64,000 nucleotides of DNA from [Clostridium] symbiosum (lineage in GTDB: Bacteria; Bacillota; Clostridia; Lachnospirales; Lachnospiraceae): NCBI GenBank assembly GCA_021769625.1, contig JAETSN010000002.1, positions 1-64,000 on the forward strand, in the 5' to 3' direction. Made by a program: the position numbers and the translations under genes. The notes under the pieces were generated by a model, which was given only the letters and a program-made list of their open reading frames with translations, was not told the origin of the DNA and ran no database searches. Below are positions 52,303 to 61,207 of the stretch, piece after piece (within the stretch, counting starts at the first letter, position 1; each line of letters begins with the position of its first letter).

Positions 52303-52408
52303 ATAAGTAAAAAAAGAGTTTAGGAAAAAAGAAAAGATAAAGTGATAAGAGCAGAAAATATGGGAGAAAGAGCTAAGAGGCTGAGAAAATAAAGGACTGA
52401 GAAAAGCA

Positions 52409-54517
52409 TTGGAAAACAGGAAAGAAACAGGAGGTTATTTTAAGAAATTAAAAATTGTACTGATTGTTTTAAGCATTTTTGCGGCTGTGAAAATGCTTTT
52501 TTTTGCATTCGGGCTGGATGAAGAATATCAGCTTGTGATGGCTTACCGCCATGTAAAAGGGGATAAGCTGTTTTTGGATATGTGGGAGCCCCACCAGTCC
52601 TCCGCCTTTCTTTGCGAGCTGCTGATGCGGCCTTATCTGGCGGTATGCGGGAAAACAGGCGTGGTGATCTGGCTGAGGCTCTGCGGGACGTTTATCCATC
52701 TGGGGGTGAGCGTGTATCTGTGCCGGACACTGCGGCGGATGATCGGAAAGAACAGCACGTTTTTGCTGGGGCTGATCTATTTTAATACGATCCCCAAACA
52801 GATCATGCTGCCGGAGTTCGGTATCATGCAGGTATGGTTTCTCACACTGCTGTCACTTTTTCTGATACGGTATTATGACAGAGATGTCGTAAACGGCGGC
52901 GAAGGTGTCGGTGCTGCTGGTAGAGGTATCAGCACAGGCGTCAGAGGTGTTGGTGAGGGCATTAGCGTTATCAACAGATATGTCAGAAGGAAAAAATATC
53001 TGATATTTGCGGCGCTTGCGCTTGTATTGGAGGTGCTTTCTTATCCATCCTGCCTGCTCTTGTATTTTCTGGTGATGTGGATCCTATGGAGGCGTTCCGG
53101 GAAGGACAGATTTGCGGATATGGGAATTTTTACCGGGATCTGTGCGGGGGGCGGCATCGCATATCTGGGGCTGCTTTTGCGGAATAATACGGTGGAAGGG
53201 CTGATCGGAACGCTCTCCTATATTGTGGGCGGAGATATCACGCATTCCCTGTCTTTTGCGGATAAGCTTGTTTCTCTGGGGAGAGATCTGCTGGTACCCG
53301 TCGGGCTTGGCGTTTTTATTTTTGTTCTGGCGAAGGCAGGAGCAGCAGTGACCGAGGGATGGCGGAAGGCGAAATGCGGAGAGGAAGGGAAAGGAACAGA
53401 AATTGTAAAAGAAGGTGAAAAGGTGCGGCTGATCTGGACCGTGGCGCTCTCCTGTCTGGTGGAAATATGGTACTGGGTGGTTTTCAACGCGGGATATGAA
53501 GGGATGCAGATTCATCTGGCGGTGTTTGCAGCACTGGGGATATCCTATTATGTTTCCGCGATGAAAAAAGAAGGCATACAGAGAACTTTGAAACAGGCAT
53601 GCCGGAAAGAGAGAAAAACAGGGAATAGAGAAGCGGGAAAGATTGAAACGGAATGCATAAAAGGAGAAAAAACAGACGAGGCAGGCGGCGGTGAAGAGGC
53701 TGCAGTGATAAAAAGAGCTATGCAGAGAGGCCTGCTGCTGGATCAAATGATTTTGGTTGCGGGATCGCTTGCTGCGGTAGTATATCTGACGGATCTTGGA
53801 CTGATGGATTCCCTGCCTCATGCCATGACGGCGGCGTTTTTCGGAATGACGCTGGTCATCATGTATTGGGAGGAACAAGGAGGCTTTGGCAGAGGATCGG
53901 GTAAGTATACCGATGAGACAGATGAAAATGCGGCAGGGCGGACAGAGAATAACGCCGATGGAGCAGAGGAAGATACAGCGGGATGGGCAGCCGGGAGACA
54001 TGGTAATCCTGCAGGCTGCGTTTATATTGTATTACTGTTATGGGCGTTTACCGCCGTATTCGGAAAAGGTTATACGCTGCGCTCCGGGACAGGATACCAC
54101 AATGTACTGCAGAGCGGCGGCATCCTGAAGCATGGGCCGGCAGCCGGAACGATCTCCGATTATATGTGCGCCTATATTTATAACTGCGACTATGAAGACT
54201 GGCAGGGCATGATACGGGACGGGGACAGGGTGCTGATCATGGTGGATCAGGTCATGAATCTGGGGACGATCCAGTATCTGTTCAAAGATGTGGAGATTTC
54301 GCATTATTCTATTGTCAATCCCACGGCTTACGATGAGAGGCTGCTTGCTTACTGGGAAAAGTTTCCGGAAAAGCAGCCGAATGTCATCATTGTGGATGGC
54401 TGGTACGGTCAATTGATGACGGATCCGAACGGCTGGCTGATGCGGTATGCGGAGGGAGAATTCGGGTATACTTCGATGGAAGAGGGACGGTATATTCGGA
54501 TATACCGGAAAGAGTAA
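52409..54517 (+). CDS. polytopic membrane protein, GT39/ArnT-like glycosyltransferase
   Basis: A 702-residue protein with about 11-13 membrane segments. The first loop carries FGLDEEYQLVMAYRHVKGDK and LDMWEPHQSSAFL, like the catalytic acidic loop of lipid-dependent GT-C enzymes. A C-terminal soluble domain (DGDRVLIMVDQVMNLGTIQY) follows. Three hydrophilic low-complexity segments interrupt it: Gly/Val-rich near 170, Lys/Glu-rich near 400-430 and Asp/Glu/Asn/Gly-rich near 495-530. Start TTG 52409 has a rather distant AAAGGA. It probably transfers the sugar made by the preceding genes to a surface polymer; acceptor unknown. Confidence 0.72.
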   Translation: MENRKETGGYFKKLKIVLIVLSIFAAVKMLFFAFGLDEEYQLVMAYRHVKGDKLFLDMWEPHQSSAFLCELLMRPYLAVCGKTGVVIWLRLCGTFIHLGVSVYLCRTLRRMIGKNSTFLLGLIYFNTIPKQIMLPEFGIMQVWFLTLLSLFLIRYYDRDVVNGGEGVGAAGRGISTGVRGVGEGISVINRYVRRKKYLIFAALALVLEVLSYPSCLLLYFLVMWILWRRSGKDRFADMGIFTGICAGGGIAYLGLLLRNNTVEGLIGTLSYIVGGDITHSLSFADKLVSLGRDLLVPVGLGVFIFVLAKAGAAVTEGWRKAKCGEEGKGTEIVKEGEKVRLIWTVALSCLVEIWYWVVFNAGYEGMQIHLAVFAALGISYYVSAMKKEGIQRTLKQACRKERKTGNREAGKIETECIKGEKTDEAGGGEEAAVIKRAMQRGLLLDQMILVAGSLAAVVYLTDLGLMDSLPHAMTAAFFGMTLVIMYWEEQGGFGRGSGKYTDETDENAAGRTENNADGAEEDTAGWAAGRHGNPAGCVYIVLLLWAFTAVFGKGYTLRSGTGYHNVLQSGGILKHGPAAGTISDYMCAYIYNCDYEDWQGMIRDGDRVLIMVDQVMNLGTIQYLFKDVEISHYSIVNPTAYDERLLAYWEKFPEKQPNVIIVDGWYGQLMTDPNGWLMRYAEGEFGYTSMEEGRYIRIYRKE

Positions 54518-54590
54518 ATTTACGGTCAAAGAGAATGCGGAAGGACAGTCAAAGATTTCGTTTTCCTTTTAGTCAGCAACGGGGTTCTAC

Positions 54591-54621
54591 GGTATAAAAG
54601 AGCGCCTCTCTGCGCACTTTA
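54591..54621 (+). promoter_or_regulatory. weak sigma-G-like promoter candidate for spoVAD
   Basis: GGTATA, an 18-base spacer and CACTTTA. The -10 differs from CATNHTA at one position and the spacing is one base long. It lies about 130 bases before spoVAD, with a family-2 repeat in between. Confidence 0.3.
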
Positions 54622-54720
54622 TTAGTGAAATACCTCGCAGCAAGCTACGGGGTATTTCACCCTCGCGGCATTCGCCAAAAGCTCGTGCAAGCACGGCACT
54701 TGGCTCATTGCTCGCGGAAA
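54621..54720 (-). repeat. repeat family 2, copy b
   Basis: In minus orientation it reads CCGCGAGCAATGAGCCAAGT, GCCGTGCTTGCACGAGC, TTTTGGCGAATGCCGCGAGG. A 10-bp stem GTGAAATACC/GGTATTTCAC is attached at its end. That stem contains GTGAAATACCTCG, also found in the family-1 core. Confidence 0.65.
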
Positions 54721-54752
54721 TAAGTAAAGTGTGCAGGGAGGTTTAATAATAC

Positions 54753-55814
54753 ATGGGACAGCAAAATAAAAAAACAGGAGTGAACGGAAACGGCGTTACG
54801 GCGGGAAACCAGAGTTTCATGCCGAAGAGGGAGGTCTATATCAGGCAGAGCGCCTGCGTGGCGGGGACGAAGGAAGGGGAAGGCCCCCTGGGAGAGCTGA
54901 TTGATATGGTGGGCAAGGATGATCTGTTCGGCTGTAAGACCTGGGAGGAAGCGGAAAGCACGTTGCAGAAGGAAGCGGTGACGCTGGCGCTCGGAAAGGC
55001 GGGCATGAAGGCGGAGGAGATCCGCTACCTGTTTGCGGGTGACCTGCTTGGTCAATCCACGGCTTCCTCCTTCGGTGCATCTTCGTTTAATATACCCCAT
55101 ATAGGGGTGTACGGGGCATGCTCCACCTGCGGGGAGACACTGGGACTCGGCACGATGGCGATCTCGGGCGGGATGGCGGAAGATGTCATCTGTGTCACAT
55201 CCAGCCATTTTGCCAGCGCGGAAAAGGAATTCAGGTATCCGCTCGCCTATGGAAACCAGCGGCCGCCGTCAGCAACCTGGACCGTGACAGGGGGCGCGGC
55301 TTTTGTGCTGACTTCCAAAACAAGCAAAAGGAACCGGGCAAAGATCACCGGCGTGACGAACGGAAAGATCGTGGACTATGGCATCAAAGACTCCATGAAC
55401 ATGGGAGCCTGTATGGCGCCTGCCGCCTGTGAGCTGATCGCCGCGAACCTGCAGGATTTCGGCAGGACGCCGGAGGATTATGACAGGATCATCACCGGAG
55501 ATCTGGGGCTTGTGGGCCAGAGGGCGCTGATCGATCTGCTGAAAGAAAAAAATATAGACATAGAAAAGCAGCATATGGACTGCGGCATTGAAATCTATGA
55601 CAGCAACGCGCAGGATGTGGGAAGCGGCGGCTCCGGCTGCGGCTGCAGCGCGGTGACGCTCTCCGCCTATATTCTGAAGATGCTGGAGGAAGGCGTCTGG
55701 AAGAGGGTGCTTTTTGTGCCCACCGGGGCGCTTTTATCCAAGACCAGTTTTAACGAGGGGATGACGGTTCCGGGGATCGCGCACGGGATCGTGCTGGAGG
55801 GTGCTGGCGCATGA
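54753..55814 (+). CDS. spoVAD: stage V sporulation protein AD
   Basis: A 353-residue thiolase-fold protein that binds dipicolinic acid during spore loading. FAGDLLGQSTASSFGASSFN, VYGACSTCGETLGLGTMAIS, HFASAEKEFRYPLAYGNQRP, GDLGLVGQRALIDLL and VGSGGSGCGCSAVTLSAYIL are typical. GGGAGG precedes the ATG. Unusually it lies 9.3 kb from spoVAC and 7.7 kb from spoVAE rather than next to them. N-terminal residues 1-20 are Asn/Gly-rich and poorly conserved in type. Confidence 0.95.
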   Translation: MGQQNKKTGVNGNGVTAGNQSFMPKREVYIRQSACVAGTKEGEGPLGELIDMVGKDDLFGCKTWEEAESTLQKEAVTLALGKAGMKAEEIRYLFAGDLLGQSTASSFGASSFNIPHIGVYGACSTCGETLGLGTMAISGGMAEDVICVTSSHFASAEKEFRYPLAYGNQRPPSATWTVTGGAAFVLTSKTSKRNRAKITGVTNGKIVDYGIKDSMNMGACMAPAACELIAANLQDFGRTPEDYDRIITGDLGLVGQRALIDLLKEKNIDIEKQHMDCGIEIYDSNAQDVGSGGSGCGCSAVTLSAYILKMLEEGVWKRVLFVPTGALLSKTSFNEGMTVPGIAHGIVLEGAGA

Positions 55815-55943
55815 AAGTGCCGCTGCGATAATAACGGTTCAGCCGCATCATACGTAAGCTGACAAAGTTCCGGACGATTGACGAAACGCTGTTATTTCGG
55901 TATAATGCCAACAGCGGGGAACACTAATCGGAGGACATGCGGC

Positions 55944-56591
55944 ATGGCGTTGGAAAATAAACTGAACATCACTGACTCGGCAGAGCTTGCCAGGGTGGAG
56001 GAACGGACCAGCAAGGCAAAGGCGTTGGAGTTGTTTGAAAAGGGCCTGTTGGATCAATTTGAGACCGGGACATTTCGGGGGCTTGCACAAATCCACAAAT
56101 ATCTGTTTGATGAGATATACAGCTTTGCGGGACAAATCCGAACTGTGAATATTGCGAAAGGGAATTTCCGCTTTGCCTCCGTCCTTTATCTGCAGGCAGC
56201 GCTTAAGCATATTGGACAAATGCCGCAATCTACTTTTGATGAAATTATTGAAAAATATGTGGAGATGAATGTGGCGCACCCATTCCGGGAGGGGAATGGC
56301 AGGAGCACAAGACTCTGGCTGGATGCCATTTTGAAAAAGGAACTCCGGCAGGTCATTGACTGGAGCATGGTGGACAAGGAGGATTACCTATTGGCGATGG
56401 AGCGCAGTCCTGTCCGGGACCTGGAGATCAAAATGCTTCTGAAAGCGGCGTTGACTGATAGAGTTGATGATCGGGAAGTTTTTATGAAAGGCGTGGATGC
56501 CAGCTATCACTATGAGGGCTACGATGTTTACAGGACAGCAGATGTAAAAGATGAAAACCGCCGGAAAGAGCACGCCGGAAAAGAAGAATAA
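55944..56591 (+). CDS. Fic-domain protein
   Basis: A 215-residue Fic/DOC protein that probably transfers AMP or another nucleotide to a target. The core motif is [14 protein letters not shown] (HxFxEGNGR), with the upstream flap [20 protein letters not shown]. No inhibitory S/TxxxEG/N helix was recognised at the N-terminus, and no separate antitoxin gene is adjacent. Start 55944 follows GGAGGA by eight bases; the ORF track begins 22 codons earlier. Confidence 0.88.
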   Translation: MALENKLNITDSAELARVEERTSKAKALELFEKGLLDQFETGTFRGLAQIHKYLFDEIYSFAGQIRTVNIAKGNFRFASVLYLQAALKHIGQMPQSTFDEIIEKYVEMNVAHPFREGNGRSTRLWLDAILKKELRQVIDWSMVDKEDYLLAMERSPVRDLEIKMLLKAALTDRVDDREVFMKGVDASYHYEGYDVYRTADVKDENRRKEHAGKEE

Positions 56592-56657
56592 AAGAACAGA
56601 TATAAAATTACGGCAGGGCCGCGCTTTGGCCTTGCCTTTTTACATGACAGGAGATAA

Positions 56658-57353
56658 ATGATCATGCAGGAAAAAGCATCTAATGAAAAAAAGAGTAAGG
56701 CCCGCATTTTGTTTGTGGAGGACGACGATGCCATAGCCTCCGGGCTGGCCTATGCGATGGAGCAGGAGGGTTACATAGTCGTGCATTGCGGGGATGTTGC
56801 CGCGGCATTTCAGAAAATAAGGGAATCTGGTTTTGATCTGGCGCTGCTCGATCTGCAGCTGCCGGACGGCGGCGGAAAAGAGATCGGAGGGGCAATGAAG
56901 ACCCGGCATGTGCCGGTCATCTATCTGACCGTCATAGACGATGAGGACGAGATCGTGGCGTCTCTCGAGGATGGCGCCGCCGATTATATCACAAAGCCTT
57001 TCAGGCTGCGGGAGCTGCTGGCGCGGATCAAAAAGGCGCTGCAGGAAGAAAAAGATCCTCCGCAGGTTTTGAGGATCGGTGAGGCTCTGATCGATAAAGA
57101 CGCCGGAAAAGTATATGTCGGGGGAGAAACCGCCACGCTGACGGCGCTGGAGTACCGGTTGTTATTGATCTTTGCGGAAAATCAGGACATTCTTTTGACA
57201 AGGGAACAGCTTCTTGAGAGGATTTGGGATATCGGCGGGGATTTTGTGGAGGACAACACACTGACAGTGTATGTCAGGCGGCTGCGGCAGAAATTGGGGG
57301 ATGCGGTACATATCACTACAGTCAGGGGGATCGGTTATCGTGTTGATCAGTAA
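56658..57353 (+). CDS. OmpR-family response regulator, BceR-like
   Basis: A 231-residue regulator: receiver domain (ARILFVEDDDAIASGLAYAM, LALLDLQLPDGGG, YLTVIDDEDEIV, DYITKPFRLRELLARI) and winged helix (LTALEYRLLLIFAENQDILL, TVYVRRLRQKLGDAVHITTV). AGGAG precedes the ATG. First gene of a regulator, kinase, ABC ATPase, FtsX-type permease module, the arrangement of antimicrobial-peptide sensing and resistance systems. Confidence 0.9.
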   Translation: MIMQEKASNEKKSKARILFVEDDDAIASGLAYAMEQEGYIVVHCGDVAAAFQKIRESGFDLALLDLQLPDGGGKEIGGAMKTRHVPVIYLTVIDDEDEIVASLEDGAADYITKPFRLRELLARIKKALQEEKDPPQVLRIGEALIDKDAGKVYVGGETATLTALEYRLLLIFAENQDILLTREQLLERIWDIGGDFVEDNTLTVYVRRLRQKLGDAVHITTVRGIGYRVDQ

Positions 57354-58164
57354 AAAAGAGGTGCTGGAACTCTCGGAAGGGATACGCAGCGCGATAGACG
57401 GTCAGGATTTTGATCCCCGGGATCATCGGGAAGGGGCATGGAGCATCCTGAAAAACGACATCTATACATTGATCCGTCTGGAACAGGAGAGGAAGAATGC
57501 GGCAGTGGAAGAAAAGGAGCATCTGGCGCAGTATCTTTCCGACATCTCCCATCAGTTGAAGACGCCGGTCACATCCATGCTCCTGATGACGGAACTGATG
57601 GAAAAGGCGCCGCCGGAGAAGGAAAAAGAGTTTCTGCGGTGCATGAAGAAGGAAATAAGGCACATGGAATGGCTGGTGACGGCTCTTTTAAAGATGGCAA
57701 AACTCGACGCTTCGACCACCTCTTTTCATCGGGAGGAGGCAGATGTCCGCGGATTGATCGAGGAGGCGCAAAAATCCATAGAGATCATGCTGGATGTCAG
57801 GAACCAGACAGTGACGCTGCAGCAGGATCAGGTGCTGTGCTGCGATAAAAAGTGGACGGTAGAGGCGCTGATCAATGTGCTGAAAAATGCCTCGGAGTGT
57901 TCCGGGGAGGACAGTGAGATCATCGTGGAATGCGGCAATAACCCGATCTATGACTGGATCTCCGTGACGGACGCGGGGGAGGGGCTGAAAAAAGAGCAGA
58001 TCGCCGGCCTGTTCCGCAGGTATGAGAATTCAAAGAAGGAGAACGGATACGGGATCGGGCTGCCGCTGGCGCTCTCCATCATGCGGGCGCAGAACGGGGA
58101 GATAGAGGTGCTGCCGGGCGGAAAGGGATGCGGGGCAACATTTGTGATGAAATTTTACAAATAG
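57340..58164 (+). CDS. histidine kinase without transmembrane segments
   Basis: A 274-residue kinase starting at GTG 57340 inside the regulator 3' end, nine bases after GGGGGA. HisKA has LSDISHQLKTPVTSMLLMTE; HATPase has ALINVLKNASECSGED, TDAGEGLKKEQIAGLF and GYGIGLPLALSIM. Sequence resembles the BceS branch, but the two N-terminal membrane helices of BceS are absent and only about 70 soluble residues precede HisKA. The ORF-track start would add 23 residues read out of frame through the regulator gene and also no membrane helix. Confidence 0.85.
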   Translation: MLISKKEVLELSEGIRSAIDGQDFDPRDHREGAWSILKNDIYTLIRLEQERKNAAVEEKEHLAQYLSDISHQLKTPVTSMLLMTELMEKAPPEKEKEFLRCMKKEIRHMEWLVTALLKMAKLDASTTSFHREEADVRGLIEEAQKSIEIMLDVRNQTVTLQQDQVLCCDKKWTVEALINVLKNASECSGEDSEIIVECGNNPIYDWISVTDAGEGLKKEQIAGLFRRYENSKKENGYGIGLPLALSIMRAQNGEIEVLPGGKGCGATFVMKFYK

Positions 58165-58178
58165 TCACCGGAGAGTCA

Positions 58179-58250
58179 CTTTTCTTATTTATGATGTAAT
58201 GAAAAGCGGCGGATACGTCTGGCCAGGGCATTAACGATAAATAAGAAAAG
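58179..58250 (+). promoter_or_regulatory. 14-bp inverted repeat overlapping the ABC gene ribosome site
   Basis: CTTTTCTTATTTAT at 58179-58192 and ATAAATAAGAAAAG at 58237-58250 are perfect complements with a 44-base loop. The right arm runs into AGAGGT just before the ATG at 58260, so pairing could restrict ribosome access. Confidence 0.55.
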
Positions 58251-58259
58251 AGGTATCAT

Positions 58260-58943
58260 ATGGCAATTTTGGAGGTGAAGGAGCTGACAAAGATCTACGG
58301 GAGAGGGGACAATCAGGTGGTCGCCCTCGATCATGTCAGTTTTCAGGTAAAAAAAGGAGAATTTGTCGCCATAGTGGGCGCTTCTGGTTCCGGAAAATCC
58401 ACACTGATGAATCTGATCGGCGGGATAGACCGGCCGAGCGCCGGCAGTGTGGCCATCGAGGGAAGAGAGATCTTCGGTATGAATGAAAGCGAGCTGGCGA
58501 TCTTCAGGCGGAGAAATATCGGCATCGTTTACCAGTTCTATAATCTGATCCCGAATCTGACCGTCGATGAGAATATCATGCTGCCCTGTCTGCTGGATAA
58601 GCGGAGGCCGGACCATAAAAAGCTGGAACAGATCGTGGAAATGACAGGACTGTCACATCGCAGGACGCACCTGCCGGGGGAGTTGTCCGGAGGACAGCAG
58701 CAGAGGGTATCGGTGGGCAGGGCGCTGATCAACGATCCGGCATTTATTTTGGCGGATGAACCCACCGGAAATCTGGACAGCAAAGCCGGAAGAGAGATCA
58801 TAGATCTGCTTCTGGCGGCTAATCAGAAGGCAAAGCAGACGTTGATCATGATCACACACGATGAAAACATAGCATTGCAGGCGGACCGGATCATCACGAT
58901 CAGCGACGGCAGGATTTTAAGAGACGAGGTGATACGGCCATGA
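58260..58943 (+). CDS. ABC transporter ATP-binding protein, BceA/MacB type
   Basis: A 227-residue ATPase: IVGASGSGKSTLMNLIGGID (Walker A), YQFYNLIPNLTVDENI (Q loop), LPGELSGGQQQRVSVGRALI (signature), FILADEPTGNLDSKAGREII (Walker B/D loop), MITHDENIA (switch). Overlaps the permease gene by four bases. Works with the FtsX-type permease, probably removing a peptide from its membrane target. Confidence 0.93.
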   Translation: MAILEVKELTKIYGRGDNQVVALDHVSFQVKKGEFVAIVGASGSGKSTLMNLIGGIDRPSAGSVAIEGREIFGMNESELAIFRRRNIGIVYQFYNLIPNLTVDENIMLPCLLDKRRPDHKKLEQIVEMTGLSHRRTHLPGELSGGQQQRVSVGRALINDPAFILADEPTGNLDSKAGREIIDLLLAANQKAKQTLIMITHDENIALQADRIITISDGRILRDEVIRP

Positions 58944-60946
58944 ATGTTCTGGGAATGCTGGCGTTAAGCCAGATCAGGCGGAAGAAGGCGCGGACCGTGA
59001 TCACCGTGCTGGCGGTGGTGCTGTCATCCTCGCTGCTCACGGCGGTGGTGAATTTCGCGGCCAGCGGGAACACAATGCTCAAAGGTTTTCTCGGGGAAGG
59101 TTACGGCGCATATCAGGGGACATACACCATGATGCTGATCGTGCCCGCGGCTGTTCTGGGGATGCTGATCGCCGCCATGTCGATCCTTGTGATTTCCAAT
59201 GTGTTCCGCATGAGCGCGAGTGAGCGGGTGGCGGAGTTCGGCGTATTAAAATGCGCGGGGGCGACCAGGGAACAGATCTGTAAAACGATCATGTACGAAA
59301 GCTTTTTCTTATCCGTGCTGGCGGTGCCGCCCGGTGTGGCGCTCGGTTATGTGCTGAGTTTTCTGGGGATCGGTGTGGCAAACAGTTATACGGATGAACT
59401 GAATGTGCTGGTGCGGTCCATGATGAGGCAGGTCAGTTTTGATCTTTCCTTTGATTTTTCCCCGACGGCGTTGCTCATATCTGTCGTGGTTTCCGTGTGC
59501 ACGGTCATCTTTTCAGCTATGATCCCCGCGAGGAAAGCCATGAAGATATCGGCTCTGGAGTGCATCCGCAGCGGCGGCGAGAGTAGTTCGGTGAAATACA
59601 GGCGGACGAAGCGTAAAATTGACGGGAAGAGAGCGGTTGTATACCAATTGGCGCGCAAAAATGTGGCGACAGGTGACAAAAAGATGCGATCCGCAGTGAC
59701 GGCGCTCTCGTTCAGCATGATCCTGTTTGTGACGATGAGCGGCCTGAAGGAGATCGCGGACGGCATATTGGGTTACATTTCTTATGACTACGGATATACC
59801 GTGATGGCGGATTATACGTCAAACTATGAAAACAGGATCCATCCGGAGACGGGACGCAGGGAAAGCCACTATGTGCAGGCCATTGACAATGTGCTTGCGG
59901 AAAAGATCACGGAGGAACTGGAGGCGTACGAGGGAGGTGAGGTTTTCGGCATGGGACAGGACTATAATACCTATGTGACAGTGCTGGGGGAACGGGAGAT
60001 CACGCCCGAGCTGCGGGAGATGCTGCAGGAGCAGGATGCGGAATGCCTGTTGACAGAAAAGCAGCCGGAGTACGAGCTGGAAGTGGAGATCATCATCATC
60101 GACGAGGCGCATTACAGAGAAATCTGTGAAAAGGCAGGCGCAGAGTACGGCGATGTGGTGCTGGTCAACGATTACAAATATAATGACCGCGGGAAGGAGA
60201 AACACATCCTGCCGCTGTCAGCGTCGGCTTCCTCCCTGCAGCTTGAGCGGGCGGACGGGAGCACGGAACAGGTGCGGATCGGCGGTATGCTGGCAGGGGA
60301 GGATATCCCGGCGGAACTGATGTATCCCAACATCAGGCCGGTGCGCCTGATCCTTCCCTGCGCGGAGGTGAGAGGGTACAATTGGATGTCGTCGCCGAAG
60401 GACGAGAACGGCTATATGACATATGCGAAAGCCGTTCTGGAAAAGTATTTTCCGCAGGGAGATCTGGATTACGGGGAAGCGGGATTCGTGTGCCGGGTGT
60501 TCGGGGCGCAGGATTTTGCAAAGATCATGAATATTGCCATTGTGCTCGCCTTCTTTTTCCTGTATGGTTTCGTCTTCCAGCTGGGGCTGATCGGCATTCT
60601 CAATGTGATGAGCACGGAGCTGTTCCATGTCAGGATGCGGGCGAGGGAATTTGCGGTGCTGCAGAGTGTCGGCATGACCTCCGAATCTTTGCGGAAGATG
60701 CTGAATTTGGAGAGTGTTTTCTGCGCAGGCAGGGCGCTTGTGACGGGACTGCCCGTCGGCATGATCCTTGTGTGGCTCATGAAATATTGTGTGCAGAGGA
60801 TACTGCCCATCCCGTTTCAGATGCCCTGGGGGACGATCGCGGGGGTGATGGCCGCATCCTTTGCAGTGATCTGGGCGACGGTGCGCATATCGCTGCATGC
60901 GCTGAAGGACCAGAACCTGATCGAAACGATCCGGATGCAGGGATAG
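58940..60946 (+). CDS. FtsX-type ABC transporter permease
   Basis: A 668-residue permease with an N-terminal helix (VITVLAVVLSSSLLTAVVNF), three FtsX-type segments (LIVPAAVLGMLIAAMSILVI and on), a large extracytoplasmic domain of about 270 residues (roughly 285-530) and three C-terminal segments. FGVLKCAGATREQICKTIMY and FAVLQSVGMTSESLRKMLNL are the duplicated FtsX coupling motifs. The large domain and partner genes fit BceB-like peptide sensors/detoxifiers, though eight rather than ten helices are seen. Confidence 0.88.
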   Translation: MNVLGMLALSQIRRKKARTVITVLAVVLSSSLLTAVVNFAASGNTMLKGFLGEGYGAYQGTYTMMLIVPAAVLGMLIAAMSILVISNVFRMSASERVAEFGVLKCAGATREQICKTIMYESFFLSVLAVPPGVALGYVLSFLGIGVANSYTDELNVLVRSMMRQVSFDLSFDFSPTALLISVVVSVCTVIFSAMIPARKAMKISALECIRSGGESSSVKYRRTKRKIDGKRAVVYQLARKNVATGDKKMRSAVTALSFSMILFVTMSGLKEIADGILGYISYDYGYTVMADYTSNYENRIHPETGRRESHYVQAIDNVLAEKITEELEAYEGGEVFGMGQDYNTYVTVLGEREITPELREMLQEQDAECLLTEKQPEYELEVEIIIIDEAHYREICEKAGAEYGDVVLVNDYKYNDRGKEKHILPLSASASSLQLERADGSTEQVRIGGMLAGEDIPAELMYPNIRPVRLILPCAEVRGYNWMSSPKDENGYMTYAKAVLEKYFPQGDLDYGEAGFVCRVFGAQDFAKIMNIAIVLAFFFLYGFVFQLGLIGILNVMSTELFHVRMRAREFAVLQSVGMTSESLRKMLNLESVFCAGRALVTGLPVGMILVWLMKYCVQRILPIPFQMPWGTIAGVMAASFAVIWATVRISLHALKDQNLIETIRMQG

Positions 60947-60968
60947 GGAGTACCCCGGAACAGAAGAT

Positions 60969-60995
60969 TAAAATTTCCTTAAATTTTATCTTTTT
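60969..60995 (+). terminator. AT-rich terminator after the permease gene
   Basis: TAAAATTT and AAATTTTA form a perfect stem with a CCTT loop, followed by TCTTTTT. Confidence 0.5.
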
Positions 60996-61019
60996 GAAGA
61001 TTTTACCGACAAAAAAGAG

Positions 61020-61048
61020 TTGACACAAATTCCGGCCGTGCGTATGAT
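61020..61048 (+). promoter_or_regulatory. strong promoter of the secreted protein gene
   Basis: TTGACA, a 17-base spacer and TATGAT. The transcript would have a leader of about 150 bases before ATG 61208. Confidence 0.75.
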
Positions 61049-61207
61049 AAAAGTAGTAACCTATAAAGTGATCAAGCGGGACTGGAAAGACAGCATATGT
61101 CCGGATGATGCGCCAGAGGAAATAGCGGCTGAGAAGCAGACAGTATTTTCTCTGCAGGGTAATGGGCATCAGAAGAACATATGCAGGACTGGAATAGGAG
61201 GACAACC

